From Rhodamnia argentea (taxonomy: Eukaryota; Streptophyta; Magnoliopsida; Myrtales; Myrtaceae): a stretch of 64,000 nucleotides of DNA. Each line of letters opens with the position of its first letter. Within the stretch, counting starts at the first letter, position 1. Made by a program: the position numbers and the translations under genes. Under the pieces are notes generated by a model that was not told the origin of the DNA, ran no database searches, and saw only the letters and a program-made list of their open reading frames with translations. Where the stretch lies: NCBI RefSeq assembly GCF_020921035.1, contig NC_063155.1, positions 25,661,294 to 25,725,293 of the forward strand. Reading direction: 5' to 3'. This document shows positions 22,601 to 33,300 of this stretch, in pieces.

Positions 22601-23935
22601 GCTAATTTGATCTAAACCTTTTAAAGATTTGTCAATTTAATCATAAACTTTTTATTTGGATATTTGGCCGAAAAGACTTCATTGGTAAATCGCAAAATGT
22701 TCAGAATTAAACTGTCAAAAGGTTTAGGACCAAATAGGCCGAAGAGGGAACAGAATCTTGAGAGAATAATCAAGACCAGGGAAAATAGAAAATAAAAGGC
22801 GCTGAAAGTGTACTGCCACATGGACCTACTTCTTGCTTAGTGGTGCCAGCACGTTTTGGCTTCTTCCACGCTATGAAGGACCAGCACATGTGGATCAACG
22901 TGCATGTCATGGACCGTCAAGGTGAAAAGCAGGGGCTGTTCAATTTACCTTTTGACTGTAACCGAAGAAAAGAACGACTCGTTTTGAATATTTCAGAAAA
23001 ACACCAGAAGACCTTGCTGCTCGTGGTGAAGAAGACAACATGCAAGAGCGGTTTCACCTTTGACTCATCTTTAGTGACGCACTCAAGTATATGATAATTG
23101 GTGGGACCGTGATATGAAGAATTCGATAGGAAAAACCGTGGGAAATTATTAGGTTTTCTTGGTGCTATGGATTTACCAGAAAAGAGGCGAAGGATGCGAA
23201 GGCGATGGTGCGGAACCGGCCGGCGTAGGAGTCGGAGATGAAGGCCCCAACCAAGGGGGCGAAGTTGGTGAGGCCGGACCAGATGTTGATGACGTTGGAG
23301 GCCATCACCTGGTCCATGCGATACACCCTGACTAGGTACACCATGAAGTTCGCTAGCAGTCCAAACGTTGCCAACCTCTCGAACGTTTCATTTCCTGTAA
23401 GAGATAAGGAACAAGAAAAGGAAGAATTCCACCCCATCAATATAATTTTTGTCAGCTAATACAGAGAAAGACGAGACAGCACCACCCATCCAGCTGGTGA
23501 AATCTCAAGAAGAATGGAACTTTCACATGATGAAACTCGTGAAAGAACATGAATCTTTTTTAGGTGCGGTTTCAGCTTAGAAAAGATTTACAAATATTAA
23601 GGTTCCAAGATAAGTACGATATAAAATTTCTCTTAGATCGTCACTAAACCAGCAGAGAGAGAGAGAGAGAGAGAGAGACCTAAGATGTAAGGCATGGCTT
23701 TCCATCCACCGGGCTTCTTTCGGATGGCGGCGGCGGCGGTTGCCTTTGCGCTGAGGCATGGCGAAGCTGCCCCATGCCCGTTCATTTCGTCGGAGCCCTT
23801 GTTTTCCGGAGAATCCGACGATGCCGGCGGGGGAGGGGAAGGCTTGATAGGGAAGCATTTGGTGGAAAGAAGCAAGGTGAGAGAAGCAGCTGGAGGAGGA
23901 TTCTTGGAGTTAGTGCTGTCAGCCTCGGACCCCAT
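19627..23935 (-). CDS. NRT1/PTR family transporter, NPF2 subfamily (NPF2.12/NPF2.13-like)
   Basis: Five exons on the minus strand: 23680-23935, 23177-23394, 21370-21629, 20936-21277 and 19627-20491. All join in frame to give 646 residues. NPF proteins are proton-coupled transporters with 12 membrane helices in the plasma membrane. NPF2.12 (NRT1.6) and NPF2.13 (NRT1.7) carry nitrate, and NPF2.10/2.11 carry glucosinolates. The proton-coupling ExxER motif is intact (E88-T-F-E91-R92). Other hallmarks are GGIRPCSIPFGVDQFDP, YVHVKPEGS and LVERDRR. Large intron 2 (21630-23176) carries a MITE. The donor of intron 1 is the weak GTCTCT, inside a CT microsatellite. The start ATG at 23935 follows a TATA box at a sensible distance. 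Its neighbour PTST2 also adjoins NPF2.12 (At1g27080) in Arabidopsis, which favours that orthology; substrate is inferred. Confidence 0.92.
21977..22541 (+). mobile_element. MITE of the 'cctaaacctattgca' family in NPF intron 2
   Basis: It begins GAAAAAATTATCAAAAAAAT and ends TTTTGATAATCATTCCG (inverted). Flanking 9-mers TCAATTTAA (21968-21976) and CCAATTTAA (22542-22550) agree at 8 of 9 positions, but similar phrases are common nearby. The core at 22230-22320 is GC-rich with 'cggggctcggtgagggcgac'. Confidence 0.6.
22542..22720. repeat. low-complexity 'caatttaatc-taaacctttt' repeats
   Basis: Several imperfect direct and inverted copies of a 'gacaatttttcaatttagt' type unit within NPF intron 2. 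Probably the remains of another MITE next to 21977-22541. Confidence 0.35.
23655..23678. repeat. (GA)12 microsatellite at the 5' splice site of NPF intron 1
   Basis: Twelve GA units on the plus strand, read as CT on the gene strand. The T of the intron 1 GT donor (23679-23678) is the first base of the run, so the donor reads GTCTCT instead of the usual GTAAGT type. Confidence 0.9.
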
Positions 23936-24078
23936 CTCTCTCGTTCTTCTTCTTCTTCCACGATCTCGCTATTTTCTCCTATTTCACACCCACCTTTTCT
24001 TGGAATTTGGTAGACTTCAGGGGGTTGGAGTCATCTTACCGGTCGGCACCCTTCCCAATACGGTCTCCCCACCCGAGT

Positions 24079-24086
24079 ATTTATAA
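24079..24086 (-). promoter_or_regulatory. TATA box of the NPF gene
   Basis: TATAAATA on the minus strand, about 145 bp upstream of the NPF start codon and just downstream of a CT tract (24089-24102). The spacing would give a leader of roughly 110 bases. Confidence 0.5.
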
Positions 24087-24389
24087 CCAGAGAGAGAGAG
24101 AGGGGTAAGTCGACAGGTAATGATAAGAGTCGAGGGAGCATGATCAAGAGGCTGATAATAACACGATGGTTATCGTCCCCCAGAAACTAGATTCGGAGGC
24201 GTGCGTTTTGTCTGCATCGCGACACTTCCTATCTACATGCATGGTTTCCAATGAAATCGGCTCCACTAAAATGTGTCGTATGCGAGGTGAATAACGACAA
24301 TTTTGTTATAGACCCATTTCCACATATCTCGTTTACAATATAAATATATATATATGTATGAGTGTGTGTCCCGAAGAGTTAAGTCGTAC

Positions 24390-24620
24390 ACGTGTTGGGA
24401 GCGCCCAACAAAAGCCTAATACTTTCATCCGGAAAGATCGCCAAGAGGGAGCTCAAGGATGAGCCCATCAACATATCCGGTTGAACCCACTTTCAATTAA
24501 AAGTTTAAACCAATAAGTTATGAGCCAACTAATATATTAATTATTTTACACCATATCAATCATTCATTATAGGATTTTTCAATACAACTTACTCACGTGC
24601 ATCCTAACAATCTCTCATTT
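24390..24620 (-). repeat. copy of the 4798/7640 repeat family
   Basis: Shares with 7640-7860, in reverse complement, 'gagctc...ggcgatctctccgga', 'taatatattagttggctcat' and, further right, 'agattgttaggatgcacgtg' with 5014-5033. Confidence 0.55.
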
Positions 24621-24689
24621 CTACATCAACGCCTAACTTCATCCCTACAAGCCGGCATTGCTAAATCACAACGCCCATTTGCCCGGAAA

Positions 24690-25165
24690 TCGCAACTATC
24701 GGCTTTGACACCGTTTGGTGGGAGCGCGCAGCAGAAATCCGATACCTTTACTAGGGGAGACTGCCAAGAGAGAGCTTAAGTTCGAATCCGTCAACATATG
24801 AAGTTGGACTCACCTTCATTCAAAAGTTTAAGCCAATGAGTTATGGGCCACCTAAGATATATTAAATGCTTCATACCACATCAATTCTTCGATGGCAGAC
24901 TTCTCTAACATAGCTTACACATGTATCCTAATAATCTCCCCCCAACACCCCACCTCATCCCTAGTCTGTTTCTTCAGACCGAATCATGAAGGCCGCCATC
25001 GGGGCTTGTGTTGCTACACCACAACGCCCACCGCCCAAAAATCACGTTGGTCTTTAGATTCATTCCTTAAGATATTCGTCAAACACCATCTTAAATACCG
25101 GAATAGATTGGGGGGCCTACCTATCAACCATCAGCTCCGATACTATTTGTTGAGCGAAGTAAGTT
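24690..25165 (-). repeat. second adjacent copy of the 4798/7640 repeat family
   Basis: Repeats the layout of 24390-24620: 'ttggtgggagcgcgcagcag', 'gccaatgagttatgggccac' and 'tcctaataatctcccccc'. It continues with 'cagctccgatactatttgtt' near 25130, so one unit is roughly 430 bp. The two copies probably arose by tandem duplication. Confidence 0.5.
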
Positions 25166-25169
25166 GTTC

Positions 25170-27777
25170 TGTCTATTTTATTTTTAATCGCTTGCTTCGC
25201 GTAACGACCAATCGGTTTACATAACCGATGATTAAAAGACTTACTTGGATTTATCACCTCACTCTTAGGTGGCGTCATTTCTTTCCGACTTTTTGAGTCA
25301 CACTAGATGATCGAGACGATAGCCTAGTATAGTATCTTTCTATCCTCGCCCGGCATGACTTTTCACGAGCTCTTAAAATACAGATCCCATTACCTCTAGA
25401 ATCAAGTTACATATCAAATCGAAGAGACTCACGCCTTCATAGTTCTCCACCTAACACCTTTTCCATTAGTCCTGTGCTTCAAAACATATGGGAACGAGGA
25501 GTCTTGGGCAGGTTGGAGATTGAGACCGGCCAACATGATGCGGGATGTCTGGTTTGTTTAATGGGGTCCTTATCTAACTCAAGCCTCGATCAGTTCTTTA
25601 GGTTTGGAAGTGGAATTTACAGGATTCCTGGACTTGCCCACAAGAGTAGCCAAAGTGGTTGACCGTCGCTGTCCTTTTCGGCCGTATAGTAGCAGTGGAC
25701 ACTGGAGTGTTTGCTTAATCACATCGAACATTACCACATTCACGTAATCAAACAGTGCCTAGTTTTATGGAAGACAGGAAAGAAGTTGAGACCGCTTGAA
25801 AACTACATTAGTGGATGGGGGTTTGGCCACTTGTTTCAACCCCTGCAATGCTTATCACCAAAGAAATTGTAAGTTTTCAGGTTTTGGACCTTCTACCTTC
25901 TACGAGAGAGTAGGAAAATCTGCATTGGAACAATATTTTTTTTTTTTTTTTGGTTTCCCCCCGGGGGGGGGGAAGGAGAGTAGCCCCTGTCTGATTGTAG
26001 AATTAGCGATATCAATGATGCTGGATGATACAAGAGCCGACCAATAAAATTCGTCGGTAATCTAGATAATGACACTACCGATAGTCTCGTCAAATGGATG
26101 GGTCAAGTAAAAAATGATCTAATCTAAATTGATCCATTTCTATGTAATATAAATTTAGCTACGCAAACCCCGACTCAACCCATATTCTAAGAGCACATCT
26201 TCTACTTTAAGCTCTTCATAAGAATATGCCACTTGGATAGATTTTTTTTTTTTATCAAATAGAAAAAATAAACTATTGTAAAATTAAATTTGTTAGTACA
26301 TAAAAGAAAAAACATACAAAACCTTAAAATTAAAATTTTACTGGAAAGCGCCGACATGGACTCCAACCTTCTTACATAACACGATCGGTGCTATCATGGG
26401 CAATTTTTATAATTCTTGAAAAAAATCTGAATTTTTTAAATTGGTTAGTTATCAACAAATTTAAGACTCAGTTTTCCTTACCCAAAAAAAAAAAATTTTA
26501 AGACTTATTAAGTTGTTAGCACCCCATTTATAACCCACTAAGCCTTATTTTTAAAACTTAAGATAATCCATTTATGACATGTGTCATTAAATATCTATAT
26601 AGTATCGACACTCTCATGAGGCCTCCTTATCATGTCAGACGCATGTCAGAAATTCCGACACTCTGTTAAGCGACCGACACATGGTTAGCTCTCCGGACAC
26701 GCAAGTCCAAGATCTCAACACGTCTTTTCGACACGTACGGGGCCAATTTTAAACATTTTCAACAAATTAGGGGTCAAATGTAAATCTATCATAAACATTG
26801 TCATATATCAGACCACCTCAAAATTAATATATTCAGCCAGCCCCACAAAACCTAATCGTGAATCCCTAACAGAAGAAGAAAAACTTCACCGCCGATATTT
26901 TTATACATACATGATAATTTATCATGGACACTTAATATACAATGTGTCTCGATGTGTGAGAATTCTTTATTTTTTTGGGAAATGATGTGTCGGCCGTTGT
27001 GTTGTTTTGTACCGGTGTTAGTTAAATAGAGGGCTGAAATATAGATTTTAGACCCATTTTGCCACTTCTAACTATCGGTACTCGACCTTTTTGTCCGATG
27101 TGCAATGTCATCACTTTAATATTAATCAATGCTACGACATTGCGCATTAGACAAAATTTTGTGAATTTTTTATTTTTTTTTTCATGCCCCGATAAATATA
27201 CGACGTGTCCAAACTTTATAGGGCTCTCAAACGTGATCAGATGTCTATAACGCCGGTTATAATTCAGCGCATCACTTTGCAAACCGGCTTCGCAATAACT
27301 AGCCGTGGCCTCTCTAGCATTGTTTTATTTTTTTTTCTTTTCATAAGTGGGTATTTATATAACTAGTGTTAACCTTGCAGCTTGCTTTGTTATATTGATG
27401 AGCGTTATCTATTCGTTTTGGATTATGAAAATTCCAATGAACCGATCCTTACCGGTTGAATGTGAGACACGGGGCCAATTTATACCTGGTGCCTCGCCCC
27501 ACGAAAGGCAAACATGAATTCGTGGGCCGTCTTGGTTTGGGACAGACAAAACAGCAAAACTATAAGCTTTGCCCTCGACTCTCCGGCCCAGTTCGATTGG
27601 GCTTTTTCAAGCATTGGGCCCCTGATAAGCAAACCGGCCCATGATCTTTAGGATCGCGCGTCTATCAAAGCAAGTATACGCAGTGTATAATACATTGCTT
27701 GTTTTTTTGCATGTTTAATAAAAGGAAGGAAAAAAATTCAAAATGAGGGCATCGAGTGCTCTTATTTTCTCAAATTA
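25170..27777. other. unassigned intergenic sequence
   Basis: No coding gene recognised. Poly-T and poly-G runs near 25939-25973, AT-rich stretches and several short open frames without any family resemblance. The part 26300-26840 has a repetitive, transposon-derived look but could not be assigned. Confidence 0.3.
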
Positions 27778-28095
27778 GGCCCTGAAGTAGATTTTATTTC
27801 AAAGAAATGCTTCAAGTTCCCCCATTATTTCGAATAAGGGTATAAATAAGAGTATTTTCGTCATTTTACACTTTCTGAATTTTTTTCTTCTTTTCCCTTC
27901 ATTTTCAATGATGGCCAACCACTAGCGAGGGCTAAACAAGGGTGGTTGGCCCCTCACCGACCGCAATAGAGAAAAACAAGATTTAGAAAAATCAAAAGAA
28001 ATAAATAAATATATAACGAAAATGCCATTGATCAAGCTCTTCTTTGAAATAATGATGGCACTTTCGGGTCTCATTTGTAATAAGATCTACTTTAT
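27778..28095. mobile_element. MITE-like element with inverted arms
   Basis: The left arm ('gaagtagattttatttcaaa', then 'cattatttcgaataag') is mirrored on the right ('cttctttgaaataatgatgg', then 'aataagatctactttatgc'). The centre (27905-27970) is GC-rich with 'gatggccaaccactagcgag' between T/C-rich and A-rich tracts. Ends not exactly placed. Confidence 0.45.
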
Positions 28096-28212
28096 GCATT
28101 TATTTAAAAAAAATTGATGACAGTTGATGCCTTTATTTGACAATTTTTCGTAAAAGGAATGGAGAAAAATATCCTTCACATCTTTCATTTGCATAGAAAG
28201 AATAGCAATATT

Positions 28213-28524
28213 GGGAAAAAGTACACTAGAAGTGCAATAACTTTTGTATTGCGTTGACTTGAGTACCATAACTTTCAAAACGTTTACTTAAGTGCCATAA
28301 CTTTCAAAAATCGTTCACTTGAGTGCCATGTTAACGTGGACGCCGTAAAAGCTAACATAACATGCCGAAAAAGTTGCTTTAGCACTCAAGTGAACAATTT
28401 TGCTCCGATGTGGCACTCAAGTGAACGACTTTTGAAAGTTATGGTACTTAAGTGAACGTTTTGAAAGTTATGACATTCAAGTGAATGCCGTACACAAAAT
28501 ATGACACTTATGGTGTACTCATCC
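28213..28524. mobile_element. palindromic MITE, 312 bp
   Basis: Nearly the whole element is an inverted repeat. 'gggaaaaagtacact', 'gtaccataactttcaaaacg' and 'ttcacttgagtgcca' on the left mirror 'tggcactcaagtgaa', 'cgttttgaaagttatg' and 'ggtgtactcatcc' on the right. The flanks AGCAATATT (28204-28212) and TACAATATT (28525-28533) share the last seven bases. Confidence 0.7.
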
Positions 28525-28785
28525 TACAATATTGGAACGAAGAACTTTAGACAGGGCAACGCAATAACAATTAGATCTTTCATTTTTTGCTCCATTATTG
28601 GATTATAATATTACTATTATATATCTCTTTTAAAGTGATTATTTGTTCGTTTGTCCATCGCACGAGATAAAATAAATGCACTTTTTTGTGTGCGTTGGAG
28701 GGCACTTATGATGCGAGCAATTGTGCAAATTTTGTAATTAATATATTAATCTTTGTCGAGCTATGATAATTAAGGTTTTAAAAAT

Positions 28786-29153
28786 ATGATAAGTACACTG
28801 AAAGTCCTAAAATTTATCATAAATGTGTAAATAAGTGCTAAAACTTTCAAAAAATTCAATAAAATTATAGAAGTTGTCATGAAAATGCATCCGAGTCCTA
28901 ATTTTTTTTTTAAATGCAATGAAGTCCTAAAAATTTGAAAAATTGCAATCGATAAACTAACTTGATTGGACCAAATAAAAGTACTTGATTAGACCAATAT
29001 GAAAAAATTTAAAACTTACTTACACTTTTTGAAATTTTTAGGATTCAAACGCATCTTCGTGATAAGTTTTAGAACTTAATTGTACGTTTTGAAAGTTTTT
29101 GGACTCAATTATGCTTTTGTGGTAAGTTTTAGCACTTTCAATGCAATTTTTGC
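28786..29153. mobile_element. palindromic MITE, 368 bp, perfect 9-bp target duplication
   Basis: Flanked by identical 9-bp sequences TTTAAAAAT (28777-28785 and 29154-29162). The arms are inverted: 'gtacactgaaagtcctaaaa' on the left mirrors 'gttttagcactttcaatgc' on the right. The duplication length points to a Mutator-like transposase acting in trans. Confidence 0.72.
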
Positions 29154-29278
29154 TTTAAAAATCGGAAGTTGATAATTAATTATATTTAGTAAGTTTTTCG
29201 GTTTCAGGGGTAGTCGCTCCCAATCCGAACAGAGAACATAAAGGCTTCGATCTCTTAAATTAATTTTAGTCAATTAGG

Positions 29279-30099
29279 GCACATATAATAACACTTCGCC
29301 TTCAGAAATCAACTTATGGTCAGAAGTTGATTTTTCTACTTCTACTTATAAGCAGAAATTGATTTTTCTACTTCTGCTCTAGAAGTTGATTTATAATTAT
29401 AGAAATTCGTTTGGTAACGGTCGAAAATTTCTACTTTTAAAACATTATTGACAGAAAATTTTCTATGGAGAATTATTATCGGTCGCCAAAGAATTTTCAC
29501 TTTATTTTTAAACTTTTTAAATTTCTTTAAAAAATTTATTATTACAAAAATATCATTTACTTTTTAAAAATAAAAATTTTATTATTTATTTTTTACTCCC
29601 GTAATCGGAAACGGCGACTCGGCGGCGGTGGCGAGCGAAAGGTGGTAGTCCGTGGTGGGCGGCGATGGGCGATAGTTGGCAATCACGGTCGGCGTCGCGC
29701 GGCAATCATGGGCGGCGGCGGGTGACGGTTGTTGCAAGTGGTTATGGGCGGTGGGCGGTGGTGGTTGGCGGTTGTCGGCAGCGGCGGTGGGTGTCGGTGG
29801 TCGGCGATGGGAGGCAATGGAAGTCGGTGGAGGCGGGCCTTATCGAAAAGAGCGTGAGACGTAATGAAAAGAATATGAGGCAGTAAGTACCTTGTGAGTT
29901 TTTTTTTTTTTTTTTTAAGAAGTACTTATTGAGCTGAGAAACTATTTTTTTGAACTTTTCAAATTTGGAGAAAAATAGCTTTAAAATTGTAAATTTATTT
30001 CAAAAGTAAAAATTTTTAGAAGTTACGTTACTAAATGGATTTTTATTTCAAAAATACTTGTGAAGCAAAAATTTACTTTTCAGAAGTGTTAGCATGGAC
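29279..30099. mobile_element. larger non-autonomous element with GGC-rich core
   Basis: The left end has 'ataataacacttcgccttc' and the right end, reversed, 'tgctaacacttctgaaaag'. Arms contain many 'cttc-agaagttgattttt' words and 'gtttggtaacgg' mirrored by 'gttactaaatgg'. The core at 29605-29840 is a run of GGCGGTGG-like units. No duplication was found, so the ends are approximate. Confidence 0.5.
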
Positions 30100-30362
30100 A
30101 CGTTGGTTAATCGATAGTTAATCATTCATATTTCCTGCTCTGGGACGCCGACGCGCGTCCCGCTGTGCCTTAATTAACCGTCACGCTTTTCCGTAGCATT
30201 GTTCGTTGCTTGCCCCGCTCGCTCTCTCGTCTTGTTTGTAGTACAGCCGGTGCCTTCTTCCCATCTCCCTTTGCTTCTCGCGCGCGCTTTTCTTGTTGCT
30301 ACCGTTTCAGCTCTCCGTTTTGTTCAGCTCGTGCACCAATTGTTCGGCGAAATGCCTGAACC

Positions 30363-33300
30363 ATGCTCTCCTCCAATCTGGCTTCCACCCACCTCGTCAT
30401 CCTACGTCATTTCTTCCTAGACACCGGTGCTCGTGCTTATCCGCCTCCCCTCCTCTTGGTCTTCGACCCAAGAACCAGAAGGAGAGCTCGGGCGGAGGTC
30501 TTGACGTTGAATCTCGTCTCGCCTTTGAAGAGCGGTTCGTCGCTGGGGATACCCGATATCGGTAGGAGGAACCGTCGTACTGTTTGTGGAGTTTCTGGGT
30601 TTGTGAGGAGGTGCAAGAGGAACGAGGAAAGGGAAGGGGATTGGGATTTGGAGGGTGAGATTTTTGAATTCATGAGGGATTCTGGGAACCCCGACTTATT
30701 TCCCACCAAGAAACAGCTGATTAATGCGGGGAGGATGGACTTGGTCGAAGCTATTCTGAGGCAAGGTGGATGGCTTTCGTTGGGCTGGGATTTGGATGTC
30801 GAGGACGAAAGTATGGTTCTGGATGACTCTGACTTTCGGGATGTTGGGTCTGTGAAATCGGACGATTTTGACTACGGGGTACTTCAAGAAAGGATTAATA
30901 TGAATCAAGAGAGCTTGACTTCGGAGGCCAATGACAGCACGGGGTTTTCTCCATTTTCTTCTAATTTCTCCGGTTCAGTTTCTTCGACTTGTGGATCAAC
31001 GTGAGATTCTTTCGTGATTTCTACAGCTAACATTTCTTTTTTCATTATACATCTCGCGTGCTCTGTAACCCTTGCAAACTTTGAGAGGATTGTAGATTGA
31101 CATTGAGTGCTATTTCTATATCTAGAGCACACAATAAAAACGGACATTAAGCCAGGGAAAGTGTTCATATTGCGGCGAGAGGCTTCAGATTAGAATTTTA
31201 ATATGCAGGTCTGAAGTTGTGTCAATTTTATTCTTGCATTATGCTGAAGTGTTTTCATTACAGTCTCCTTTGTTAGCGGAAAACCCACTGTTCCTCTGCC
31301 ACCTGCTTCTAGTCCAAGTTGCAATCGGTGACATCTATCACTTTCCAAGTTCCTAGTTTTGAAAATTCATAGAGACATTGATATTTGCTTTTGCTTATCA
31401 GCCAATATAATGTGGTATTATGAGCATGAACAGTTGCCTGTTTAGCTTTTGTGCAGTGAGTGAGCATTTGTGAGCATCACAATTGTGACAATGAATAGAG
31501 ATGTGTTTGTACTTCCTGAAAAAAATTTCCCCAAAAGATAGTGGATAGGCTAGATTATAAGTGGTATGGGAAAGGAAGTGTCTTGAATTGAATTATTTTC
31601 AAAGCAGAAAAAAACGTCTCACACGAATTACCGGAGCATGGATATAATTCTAGATAACTCTGTAGAGATATGAACTAATAGTTATGTTTCTCTATGTTCA
31701 AATCATGGAGATAGCATCTCTACAAAAGCAGGGGTAACGTTGCTTATGTTCGACCCTCCCCTAACCCCACAATGTAGGAGTGTCTTGGAAGGTCCAAAAG
31801 TGACAGAAGAGGGGGTAGTTGGAACTTTGGTGAGTGACAGAAACCATCGTCCTTTGATCTTTCTTCAAGACTTGAATGAGGGGTGGTTTAGGTGATGAAA
31901 TTTGGGAAACACAGGAGCACTACCATTACTGATAATCATAGCTTCTTTCAACAAATGGATGATGAGGAACGCCATCCTTACACTAAAGGAAAAATGAACT
32001 ACTGCATTAATTTATGAATCAACTAGGATGTGGGTCAAAACCCAAACATGTGGTCCAAATATGATTGTCTGCATGGAAGTTTGGGGGGCTGATTTACCAG
32101 TCCTGTGAGCCACTGAGCCAATGTCATGGGATTAGAAGGTGTTTGGTAGTCTATCCAACAGCTGCATGACCATCCCAAGCCAATCAGACTAGCCTGAGGG
32201 TCATTCTCTACGCCTCAAATGATTCACGGGGACCAAAGATGCTGTTAATAATGTTCAATTCACACAGCCACGGTTTATCCAACAGAATTTGGTTCAAGTA
32301 CAGACATGTATGAGACTGTAGAAGAGATTCTGTTCAGGTGTTGTTAGCATCTGTTGTGCTCGTAGGTGAATCTTCGAAATTTCCAGATGAGTACAGCAGT
32401 ACTTTTTTGCCCCTTTTTGTACTTGTAGCATTAGAAATGATGTGGTGTCATGTAGGGCTATATATTTTGTTGGAGCGGAATGGTTTGCTAATTTCATTAG
32501 ATTAGCTGGTGGATTTTCTTTCTTCGAGCTGGTTTCTTTCAATCTTTTTATTCTCTTCCACTGTTTTTCTTCCCGCACAGAATATGGGTTTTGATCTTCT
32601 CAACCATCTCAAATGTACCTTTCAACATGTTGGCTATTTTTCTCGAGCTTGGATAGCTGGACAAACAATTAATATGATCAGCACTATCTGTTACTGCAGG
32701 GGATGTTTATCCGAGGATAACTCTGGTATAGAAGGCATACTGAGTCGGTTGGAGAAAGAGAGAGATATGACATTCGGTGTTGGATTGAGAGGGAAGGGAA
32801 GTAATGTTAGAGATGATTGGCTTGGCAGAACTCAAGCTGAAGAAGTATGTCAAGTTTGGTTGTAGATTCATTAAATTGACATTTTCGTTTCCAGCTATGT
32901 AGTGAGAAATTGTTTTGGGTATGACATGATTTCCTTCTTCCACGTCTTCTTTTGATGCATTGATGCACAATTAAATATGCTATTAAAATTGCCTGCTAGA
33001 ATGTCTTCGTGATTGTATAATGTCATAACTTTGAACTGCTCTGAATTTCAATATGTGAGGCTCTTCATGTCCAAGGGCATGCTTTTATGTATGCATAAGA
33101 TTCTAAAATTTCTTGTTTATGCGTGTTATCTTGTAAAAGACAGTTGCTAGATGTGAAAGTAGCAGTGAATCTACCTCATTAAACTCCAAGGATATGATCA
33201 ATGAGACAAGGAGAAATTTCAGTCAACAGAGGAGTCCCTTGGATGTTAATATTTCAACAAACTCACTTCAGCCAGATACATGGAGAACATGGAGTTCTCA

